A stretch of DNA of 14,743 nucleotides from UBA1081 sp964443825 (GTDB lineage: Bacteria; Bacillota; Clostridia; Oscillospirales; Acutalibacteraceae), in the NCBI GenBank assembly GCA_964443825.1, contig CAYUEV010000038.1, positions 1 to 14,743 on the forward strand. The letters are read 5' to 3'. This document shows, one piece after another, positions 1 to 6,443 of the stretch. The number at the start of each line of letters is the position of its first letter. Position 1 is the stretch's first letter. The notes under the pieces are model-generated. The model did no database searches and had not been told where the DNA came from. It saw only the letters and a program-made list of their open reading frames with translations. Position numbers and translations under genes: made by a program.

Positions 1-3
1 CGA

Positions 4-13
4 GGGGGGGGGG
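4..13. repeat. G10 homopolymer tract
   Basis: Ten consecutive G residues lie just beyond the stop codon of the ammonium transporter gene. Two G9 tracts occur in other intergenic spacers of this window (2120-2128 and 5874-5882), so this is probably part of a recurring intergenic element and not a chance run. It lies at the window edge, so the rest of the element cannot be seen. Tracts of this length are prone to slippage and to assembly error. Confidence 0.7.
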
Positions 14-29
14 CTAGAAGGCGGAGGGG

Positions 30-1802
30 TTAATTATCGTCCTGGAGGGCTAAGAAGCCTTCCTCGCCGGTTCTAATCTTTATCGCGTTCTCGACGTTGT
101 AGACGAAAATTTTGCCGTCTCCCATATTGCCTGTGTAAAGAGCCTGCTTCGCCGCCGCGATTACCTTTTCCACCGGGACTTTGCAAACGACAATCTCAAC
201 CTCGACTTTAGGCGTTAAATTCATTTCGATTTCTACGCCGCGATATTTTGTTTTGCGTCCTTGCGTCCCGCATCCTAAAACCTGCGTTACGGTCATTCCG
301 CTTACTCCTATTTTTGCCATCGCGTGTTTAAGGGACTCGAACGTGCTTTGTCTGCAAATTATATCGAGCTTTGTAATCTTTGAGCCGTCGGGGGCTAAAG
401 ATGGGGCTTTTTGACTGTTGGGAGCGGGAATGGTGTTTACCGCGACCGCTTTTTCTAAGGGGACTACCCCCGTAACTCCTTCGCCGTAATCGTCGTAATC
501 GTGCGTTATCTGGACAAAATCGGCGTAAGCGCTCGGAAGGCCGTGTTCGGTTTGGTCGAGTCCGGCGACTTCCTCTTCTTTGGAAGCTCTTAAACCGTTC
601 GTCTTTTTTATTACCGTAAAAGTTATTATCATACATACCGTGGTCCAGGCGAGGATAGCCGTCATTCCCAAAAACTGCACGCCTAAGACTTTAAAGCCGC
701 CCGGGACGTCTCCGCCGTGAATTATAGCGTAAACGGGACCGTCTGTTCCGGCGGGGGCGTTTTTGGTGGAGAGCAAGCCCGCCGCGATAGTTCCCCATAT
801 GCCGTTGCCGAAGTGAACGGCGATAGCACCCACGGGGTCGTCTATATGAAGCTTTAAATCAAGGAACTCTACGAGAACGACCACTAAAATTCCCGATACC
901 ATTCCTATTATCGCGGAACCCGCCGCGTCTACGTTGTTGCACCCGGCGGTCACTCCCACAAGCCCCGCTAAAGAAGCGTTAAGACACATTGAAACGTCTG
1001 GTTTTCCGTTTTTAAGCCATGTGTATATCATGCAGGTAACCGTGGCGACAGACGGGGAGATAGTGGTAGTTAAAAATATTGAAGCTAATTGAGAGGTACT
1101 CGTCGCCGCCGCGCCGTTAAAACCGTACCAGCCGAACCACAAGACGAAAACTCCCAAAGCGCCGAGCGTTATCGAATGGCCTTGTATGGCGTTGACTTTA
1201 ATAACTTTGCCGTTTTCGTCTCTTTTATATTTTCCGAGACGGGGTCCTAAAATCGCCGCGCCAACGAGAGCGGCCGTGCCGCCTACCATGTGAATCGCGG
1301 CTGATCCCGCGAAATCGATAAATTCTAACTTAGCCAGCCACCCTTTGGGATTCCATACCCATCCCGCTTCGACGGGATAAACTATAAGGGAAATAACCCC
1401 CGAATAAATGCAGTACGCGCTGAACTTTGTTCTTTCGGCCATGGCGCCTGAAACGATAGTCGCGGCGGTGGCGCAGAAAACGAGGTTAAATACAAAGCTT
1501 GAGGCGTTTTCTTTAATGAAGCTTCCGAAATCGGAAAAAATTTGAAGATTGGGGACGCCGATAATTCCAAAAACGTAATCTTCCGCCATCATGACGGAAA
1601 AGCCCAAAACGCTGAAAACAACGGTTCCGATGCAGAAATCCATTAAATTTTTCATAATAATGTTTCCGGCGTTTTTAGCTCTTGTGAAACCTGTTTCCAC
1701 CATGGCGAATCCGCATTGCATAAAAAAGACAAGCGCCGCGCCGATTAAGTACCACACGGAAAACAGTTCGCCGTCAAGAAGGGAAAGAATCTCTGAGGAC
1801 AT
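30..1802 (-). CDS. amt: Ammonium transporter (Amt) fused to a C-terminal P-II regulatory domain
   Basis: This inner-membrane ammonium channel carries its own nitrogen sensor. Residues ~10-405 are an Amt/MEP/Rh channel: hydrophobic helices, pore histidines in AAIHMVGG (H171) and AVHFGNG (H330), and the gate-region motif FGWYGFNG (F228). A polar linker (~405-472) leads to a P-II (GlnB/GlnK) domain at ~474-590 with GMTVTQV, YRG, TPKVEVEIVV, GDGKIFV and IRTGEE. P-II residues for ATP and 2-oxoglutarate binding appear kept (Q514, K532, K564, counterparts of E. coli Q39, K58, K90). The T-loop tyrosine uridylylated in enteric P-II (Tyr51) is Ile525. Free GlnK blocks AmtB by inserting its T-loop into the channel exit; in a fusion this gating would be built in (inference). 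GGAG precedes the ATG by ten bases. The gene has its own promoter and leader, and no separate glnK is present here. Confidence 0.95.
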   Translation of the reverse strand: MSSEILSLLDGELFSVWYLIGAALVFFMQCGFAMVETGFTRAKNAGNIIMKNLMDFCIGTVVFSVLGFSVMMAEDYVFGIIGVPNLQIFSDFGSFIKENASSFVFNLVFCATAATIVSGAMAERTKFSAYCIYSGVISLIVYPVEAGWVWNPKGWLAKLEFIDFAGSAAIHMVGGTAALVGAAILGPRLGKYKRDENGKVIKVNAIQGHSITLGALGVFVLWFGWYGFNGAAATSTSQLASIFLTTTISPSVATVTCMIYTWLKNGKPDVSMCLNASLAGLVGVTAGCNNVDAAGSAIIGMVSGILVVVLVEFLDLKLHIDDPVGAIAVHFGNGIWGTIAAGLLSTKNAPAGTDGPVYAIIHGGDVPGGFKVLGVQFLGMTAILAWTTVCMIITFTVIKKTNGLRASKEEEVAGLDQTEHGLPSAYADFVQITHDYDDYGEGVTGVVPLEKAVAVNTIPAPNSQKAPSLAPDGSKITKLDIICRQSTFESLKHAMAKIGVSGMTVTQVLGCGTQGRKTKYRGVEIEMNLTPKVEVEIVVCKVPVEKVIAAAKQALYTGNMGDGKIFVYNVENAIKIRTGEEGFLALQDDN

Positions 1803-1881
1803 AAAAAATCAACTCCGATAAAAAAATAAAACGTCGGGGGTGTAAACTCCAGGGCGTCGTTGCACAAATGGATATTTAATT

Positions 1882-1921
1882 AAAAAAAGACGCCAAGGGT
1901 AAAACATCCCTCAGCGTCTTT
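1882..1921 (-). terminator. Rho-independent hairpin in the amt leader, probable attenuator
   Basis: Read on the minus strand, an eight-base arm AAAGACGC pairs with GCGTCTTT, with an inner GGG/CCC pairing and an eight-base loop, followed directly by seven T residues. It begins within about ten bases of the predicted transcript start and lies ~80 bases upstream of the amt ATG, so it would end most transcripts before the gene unless prevented. Overlapping its left arm is an alternative small hairpin, CAGC-AAAGAC-GCTG (1912-1925). The hairpin and T-run are seen directly; an attenuation role is inferred from position. It cannot serve as terminator of the upstream gene alone, because the amt promoter lies between them. 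Confidence 0.75.
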
Positions 1922-1936
1922 GCTGTCTTTAATTAA

Positions 1937-1965
1937 ATACTAACGCGTTTTTATGGATTTGTCAA
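1937..1965 (-). promoter_or_regulatory. Sigma-70/SigA-type promoter of amt
   Basis: On the minus strand, TTGACA (1965-1960) and TAGTAT (1942-1937) are separated by 17 bases. The predicted start is near 1930, giving a ~128-base leader before the amt ATG that includes the terminator-like hairpin. The match to consensus is 11 of 12 with ideal spacing. Confidence 0.85.
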
Positions 1966-2033
1966 GAGATTTTATTTTATATCAACATTTTTTACCTTTT
2001 GCTTAAAATTATTAAAAAATAGTTAAAGGTTTT

Positions 2034-2153
2034 GTTAAAAAATCAGTCGATACGAGGTCGAGCAGAGAGCGACCGGTTAATAGGTTTTTGTTAAGAAATT
2101 AGTCAAGACGAGGTCGAGCGGGGGGGGGTGACGCGACCGATTAAAAGGTTTTA
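2034..2153. repeat. Two tandem degenerate ~60-bp units with GGTCG/CGACC hairpin arms
   Basis: Two similar units lie head to tail (2034-2089 and 2090-2153). Each runs GTTAA-A/G-AAAT, then AGTC and ACGAGGTCGAGC, a variable core, GCGACC, and GGTTTT. In each, GGTCG (2056-2060; 2112-2116) can pair with CGACC (2070-2074; 2134-2138). The second core contains a G9 run (2120-2128), absent from the first. The pair lies directly after the stop codon of the dockerin protein gene and could form 3' hairpins in its transcript, but no T-run follows them, so they do not look like classical terminators. Confidence 0.7.
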
Positions 2154-2160
2154 GTAAAAA

Positions 2161-5100
2161 TCATCTAAGACCGGCGGAGATTCTCAAGACTTCCCTAGCG
2201 TCGAGAGCCGTTATGCCTCCGTCGCCGTTCATGTCGCCTTTTTCGATTTGCTCTTTAGTTAATAAATCGAGATGCGCCGAGGCTCTTAAAAGCATTCTCG
2301 CGTCGGCCGCCGTAACCGCGCCGTCAAAGTTTACGTCGCCCGCGCTGACGTCCGTCTTTTTGATAAGAAGGCTGTCGACTTTAGTGGCTCTATTACCCTC
2401 TAAAGTGTAAGTCGTGATATAGAGCTCCTCGCCGAAAATTTCAAACGCCGTGAACATGGGCTTATCGGGGACGAGTTTTGCGCCGCTTTCAGGGAAGGAA
2501 GGGGAGCTTACGGTATGGGTACTGTACGCGTTAGCCCCGGAGGAGCCGCCCGACAGGTAAACCGTACCTTTTGGGGCGCCTATAGTCTTATAGAGAGCGC
2601 CCGTCGTTTCGTGCGGGAAAGAGGATTTCGGCCTATCGGTGACTTCGCCGTTTTTCATGGAGTCTGTTCTGTAGTAAACGTCGTCGCCGCCTGAAAGAAC
2701 GAGATCGACGTTATATTTATCCATAAGAGCGGTTATATTCTGTCTGTATGTTGCGGTATTCCCGTCGACCTGCCCGCCGCCGTAAGCGTTCTTATTGACG
2801 ACGACTATCCTCCATTGCTTAGCGGCTTTAGACATATCGTTAGAGAACCAGTTTGACTGAGCTTCGGAGAGATTTCCGTCCTCGTCCAAGTCGTTGGAGT
2901 CGAGAACCGCTATATGCGCGTTATTGTAGTCGAACGAATAGTAGGCGCCGGATTTTTCCGTATCGCCTAAAAGCGAAGCTATGGAGAAGTTGTCGTTAAT
3001 CGTGTCTTTTGTGTCAAGAGAACCCGCCGCGGGGATAATATAGGTTGAAAGGAGCTTATCGGAGCAGACGTCAAGCAGATTTTGCCATTTAAGGCAATCG
3101 GTCGCGTCGTTTACATAATTGCCCGTATGGATTATAAAATCGGAATCCGGGTAGAGGTAATCGGCGCAGTCAAGGATATTGTAAAAAGTGTTAAAGTCGC
3201 TGACAGTCCCGCCGCTCGTGTCGGAAACCTGAATAAAGGAAAAGGCGTCGCCTTCGCCGCTCGTGGAGAGATTTACGGTATCGCTCCACCAGTTCTTTTC
3301 TCCGTCGCCGACTCTTAAGAAGTATGTAAGAGAGGGTTTAAGACCCGTTATTTTAACGGTGTGGCGGAGAAGATTGAGAGTTTTGGAACCGATTTTTGCG
3401 AATCCCAAGTCGATTAAGGTATAAGTTCTGTCGACGGGGGACTCCTCGGTTATGATGTTTACGCCGTCGACGCCGATATAGTATCTGCCGTAAAACTCGG
3501 CGTTTTTATCGGAGTAGATTTCTATATCGGAATTTTTAACGGTCGATTTCGTGTACCATGTGACGAAAGCCTCCGTTTTGGAGTCGTCGCCGGGCGTTAC
3601 GGTAATCATGGACGGAAGGCGAAAATCCTCCCTCGTGACGTAAACTTCGGACGCGCCGCCGACGCTGTAAGAGACGTTAAAGTCGCCCAGTTCCTTAGGG
3701 TCGCTGTCAGTCGCGAAGCGCTTTACTAAATTCGTCGTTTGTCCGCCGATATTTACGGCCTTTTCGCCCGACATATTTTCTTTAATGAAGTTGTCTACAA
3801 CTTCGTCGATAGTGGTTCCGTACTCTCTTAAAAAGCCGTCTTTAAGGATGCTTTTAAACGCTCCCGTGACGCTTGAATCCTCGCCGTGAAGAGCCAAGTA
3901 GCCTTTAAAGCCCAGACCTAAGTAATATCCAAGACTCTCGTTGGTATCATCTAAGAATAAGAGGTACTCGGGCTTTAATTCGATTTTAGAAAAAATATCC
4001 TCAAAGAGCAAATCGCGGATCAGAGTTTCTCCCAAGAGATTGCCTAAAAATGTAACGAGTTCGCCCGTTTCGAGGTTTTTAACGACGTCGTTAATAAATT
4101 TGTCGTTAGAAGAGTCCTCATTGCCGTATTTTGAGTAAACCGTTAAAGAGAGGATAAAGTCGTTAAGAGTTCCGCCATGATCGGAACTTCCAAAGCCGTA
4201 TGCGTCAAGGAAGGCGTCGCAGGGCTCGGGGGAAATTTCGGCGTCTAAAGCAGTTTTGAAGCGTTTGTAGCAGAGGTTCGCCAATGTTTCGTCGTCCTGC
4301 AAAAAAGTCTCCCGCGCTTGCTTAAACATATCCTCTAACATATTCATAATGTTGGAAGCGTCGAAAATGATAATTGAGTTGAGGATGGTAAGCCCGCCGC
4401 CGATCTGCTCGTTAATGTAGTCTTTAAGGGTTACGCCGTACCTTTCGCGGATAAACTCGTCTAAAGAGCCGCTCTTATTGACGCCGGGGATAAGGATAGT
4501 CCCGACGTAATTTTTAATGATTATACGCAAGTACTCGGCTAAATCGTAATCGCAGTATTGTATTTTCAAGGAGCTTGTCTCGCGGTATGGGACTTCGTAC
4601 TCGATCCCGTCGTGGGAAACTACGGGTTTTGTTTCGTCGCAGTCTACTATATTGAAAGTACCGGCGGAACCTTCAAAATCGGACGTCCTGAAAGTATTGG
4701 GGAAACTCGTTATAGGGGCGGTGGAAATATCGTAAATGATATTGCCGCTATCGGAAACTAAAGCGGAGACGTCGTTTTTCTTAAGACCGCCCGTGAAAAT
4801 ATATCGCATACCGGAATCCGCGAGGACGTTTAAAGCCTCGTCGGCGTTGACAAGAACGCCTTCGGGATTTTGGATTTCTTTGCTGTTTAAGCTCCAGGAG
4901 CAGAGACCTATGGGGACTTGACCTAAGCTTTCAGCCTCGCGGCACTGGTCTTTAACCCAATCTAAAAGACCTTCGGACATACGACCTGAGACGCTGTTAA
5001 AGCCGTCTTTGTATTGATAATAAGACGCGTCTATGGCTATTATTCGGTAATTATCCAAAACTGCCGAGTAAGAGAGAGCCGCCGAAGTCCCCGATTCGCT

Positions 5101-5634
5101 TCTGTATTCGCTTACGGAGTGGTCGTAGCCTAAATCGCCGAAAAGAGAGCGGAAATTGCCGCTGTTGGCGGTGAGGACGTACTCGCGCTCGCCCGTCGCC
5201 AAAGTCGAGGCGTTGGGATTATTAATATCGCCGCCGCCGGCCATGGCGATAACCTCAATGCCCGTGTCGCTTTCAAAGTCCTTAAGTCTTTGGGAAACGG
5301 CCGAGAGGTTGGAAAACTCGCCGCCGTATGTCAGATTGCCGCACACAAGAAGGTATTTAAGTCCGTCGCTCTCGGCTCGCTTTTTTAAAGCGTCGAACGA
5401 GGAGTCGAGTATACCGTCGATTTGGGCGTACTGTAAGCCGCCGGCTATACTGTCCGTTGTAAAAGCGCTGTTGTAGCCGCCTCTGTTCTCTTCCGATACG
5501 TAAGAAAGACCGGTCATTGTACCGAACGTAATTTTGCCGCCGCTTTCGTCGTCGGCTCCCGCCGGGATGACGAGCGTCAGGACGATAAGAATCGCCGACA
5601 TAAAACATGACGTAAATTTTTTAAAGTTATTCAT
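2161..5634 (-). CDS. Secreted dockerin protein with two degenerate metallophosphoesterase domains
   Basis: A 1157-residue exported protein. Residues 1-27 are a signal peptide (likely cut after IPAGA). Residues ~34-330 follow the calcineurin-like phosphoesterase fold but read GNLTYGGE for GDLT..GE, GGGDINNP for GNHDINNP, CSWS for the MHH motif and TGGLKKND for the GHxH motif. A largely helical stretch (~350-650) follows, then a purple-acid-phosphatase-style Fn3-like domain (~674-793), then a second phosphoesterase domain (~797-1035) with TGNYVND for GD..N, AAGSLDT for GNHE/D, VVNKNAY for the HxxxY motif and SGGDDVYYR for GHDHVYxR. A type I dockerin ends it, with both calcium loops intact (GDVNFDGAVTAAD, GDMNGDGGITALD, 1099-1145). 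Metal ligands are lost in both domains, so hydrolysis is unlikely; binding or scaffold roles are inferred. GGAG sits eight bases before the ATG. No neighbour shares its operon. Confidence 0.9.
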   Translation of the reverse strand: MNNFKKFTSCFMSAILIVLTLVIPAGADDESGGKITFGTMTGLSYVSEENRGGYNSAFTTDSIAGGLQYAQIDGILDSSFDALKKRAESDGLKYLLVCGNLTYGGEFSNLSAVSQRLKDFESDTGIEVIAMAGGGDINNPNASTLATGEREYVLTANSGNFRSLFGDLGYDHSVSEYRSESGTSAALSYSAVLDNYRIIAIDASYYQYKDGFNSVSGRMSEGLLDWVKDQCREAESLGQVPIGLCSWSLNSKEIQNPEGVLVNADEALNVLADSGMRYIFTGGLKKNDVSALVSDSGNIIYDISTAPITSFPNTFRTSDFEGSAGTFNIVDCDETKPVVSHDGIEYEVPYRETSSLKIQYCDYDLAEYLRIIIKNYVGTILIPGVNKSGSLDEFIRERYGVTLKDYINEQIGGGLTILNSIIIFDASNIMNMLEDMFKQARETFLQDDETLANLCYKRFKTALDAEISPEPCDAFLDAYGFGSSDHGGTLNDFILSLTVYSKYGNEDSSNDKFINDVVKNLETGELVTFLGNLLGETLIRDLLFEDIFSKIELKPEYLLFLDDTNESLGYYLGLGFKGYLALHGEDSSVTGAFKSILKDGFLREYGTTIDEVVDNFIKENMSGEKAVNIGGQTTNLVKRFATDSDPKELGDFNVSYSVGGASEVYVTREDFRLPSMITVTPGDDSKTEAFVTWYTKSTVKNSDIEIYSDKNAEFYGRYYIGVDGVNIITEESPVDRTYTLIDLGFAKIGSKTLNLLRHTVKITGLKPSLTYFLRVGDGEKNWWSDTVNLSTSGEGDAFSFIQVSDTSGGTVSDFNTFYNILDCADYLYPDSDFIIHTGNYVNDATDCLKWQNLLDVCSDKLLSTYIIPAAGSLDTKDTINDNFSIASLLGDTEKSGAYYSFDYNNAHIAVLDSNDLDEDGNLSEAQSNWFSNDMSKAAKQWRIVVVNKNAYGGGQVDGNTATYRQNITALMDKYNVDLVLSGGDDVYYRTDSMKNGEVTDRPKSSFPHETTGALYKTIGAPKGTVYLSGGSSGANAYSTHTVSSPSFPESGAKLVPDKPMFTAFEIFGEELYITTYTLEGNRATKVDSLLIKKTDVSAGDVNFDGAVTAADARMLLRASAHLDLLTKEQIEKGDMNGDGGITALDAREVLRISAGLR

Positions 5635-5684
5635 TTCATTTTCTCCAAGTTTGGATATTATAACACCGCCAAAATATCAATTTT

Positions 5685-5713
5685 ATTATACAATTTTTTT
5701 TCGAGGTTGTCAA
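5685..5713 (-). promoter_or_regulatory. Perfect consensus promoter of the dockerin protein gene
   Basis: On the minus strand, TTGACA (5713-5708), a 17-base spacer containing an A8 run, and TATAAT (5690-5685). All twelve hexamer bases match consensus. The transcript would begin near 5678, leaving a ~44-base leader to the ATG with GGAG near its end. This suggests strong, largely constitutive expression. Confidence 0.9.
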
Positions 5714-5960
5714 TTAGATTTTAGATGATAGACGTTAGGCGCGGGGTTTAGATATTGAACTATAGACGTTAGGCGCGGGACGTCAGTTCGTAAAATAAAC
5801 GGCGTTTTATGATACCCGGGCGGCGAATCGCAATAGCGATTAGAGAGTAGCGGTTAGCGACTACGTATGAAACGGGGGGGGGCGAGAGATAGCGGTTGCG
5901 GGCGACGATTGGATTAGATATTGAGTTAATGTCTAAATTCTAAAATAATAGTGAAAAAAT
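5714..5960. repeat. Gene-free spacer with direct repeats, a perfect hairpin and a G9 tract
   Basis: No gene is seen between the two divergent promoters. The stretch holds an exact 18-base direct repeat, ATAGACGTTAGGCGCGGG, at 5728-5745 and 5762-5779 (34-base period); a perfect six-base hairpin AATCGC-AATA-GCGATT at 5826-5841; related GTAGCG/GCGACTAC words at 5848-5865; a G9 run at 5874-5882; and TTAGATATTGA-like words at both ends. The TTAGGCGCGG core also occurs at 12631-12640. The role is unknown; it resembles decayed dispersed intergenic repeats. Confidence 0.65.
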
Positions 5961-5973
5961 CTTTAATAAATAA

Positions 5974-6002
5974 TTGACAAAGTGTGATTTTAGTGCTATA
6001 AT
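5974..6002 (+). promoter_or_regulatory. Perfect consensus promoter of the chagasin-like gene
   Basis: TTGACA (5974-5979), 17 bases, TATAAT (5997-6002). The start would be near 6009, only ~18 bases before the GTG start codon. The -10 box lies inside a perfect 13-base palindrome, TGCTAT-A-ATAGCA (5994-6006), which could be an operator for a repressor. Confidence 0.9.
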
Positions 6003-6026
6003 AGCATTAAATTAAAGAAAAGAAGA

Positions 6027-6425
6027 GTGTTTTTTATTTCCGCTGTTTTTGATTATCTAAAGCGGTTTGTTCTTGTCGCGGCCGTGATTTTAGGCGTTGT
6101 GGGATTTTCGGACGAGACCGCGACGGTGGAACTTTACGCGAATAATTCGTCGGGATACGCGTGGGAATGCGGCTTTGACAAACCCGGCGTATTGGCGTTG
6201 AAAGAATCTTATTATGAGCCGGACGCGTCGTCGGTGTTGGCAGAATCGTCCGGCGGGGACAGATATTTTGTTTTAAAAGCCGTGGGGTACGGAGTTGTAA
6301 ATATAACTTTTGAGTATGTTAAATATTTTGGAAAAGACAGGGCTATAGCGTCAAAATATATTTATACTTATGACGTGTCGCCCGACGGAGATATTACCTT
6401 GAAGAATGTGGAAAGACGGCGCTGA
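6027..6425 (+). CDS. Exported chagasin-like (I42 family) candidate cysteine-protease inhibitor
   Basis: A 132-residue protein starting with GTG, the only fitting start given a transcript start near 6009; the ribosome site is weak (AAAGAAAAGAAG). Residues 1-28 form a signal-anchor or signal peptide (KRF followed by a hydrophobic stretch). The rest aligns with chagasin: NNSSGYAW (39-46) matches the NPTTGYxW inhibitory loop, YYEPD (62-66) and SSGGDRYFVLKA (74-85) match the second loop and following strand, and VNITFEYVKYFG (91-102) sits where RPW normally occurs. So loop one is kept, loop two is partly kept, and the third (RPW) is replaced by VKYF. Family members block papain-type proteases. It acts outside the membrane, if exported. 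No protease is encoded nearby. Family assignment rests on motifs only. Confidence 0.72.
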   Translation: MFFISAVFDYLKRFVLVAAVILGVVGFSDETATVELYANNSSGYAWECGFDKPGVLALKESYYEPDASSVLAESSGGDRYFVLKAVGYGVVNITFEYVKYFGKDRAIASKYIYTYDVSPDGDITLKNVERRR

Positions 6426-6443
6426 GGTTAATTAAGACCGTCT
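6414..6443. terminator. Weak hairpin spanning two convergent stop codons
   Basis: AGACGG (6414-6419) can pair with CCGTCT (6438-6443) around an 18-base loop holding both stop codons. Downstream T-runs are poor on both strands, so termination would be weak and the two convergent transcripts may overlap. This is a modest signal. Confidence 0.3.

Noticed and set aside
5156..5476. 106-residue open frame on the plus strand
   Set aside because: Lies wholly inside the dockerin protein gene on the other strand, has no ribosome site, and its arginine, serine and proline-rich translation is typical of an antisense shadow.
5728..5779. Possible CRISPR array
   Set aside because: Only two 18-base copies, 16-base spacing, no cas genes; too short for an array.
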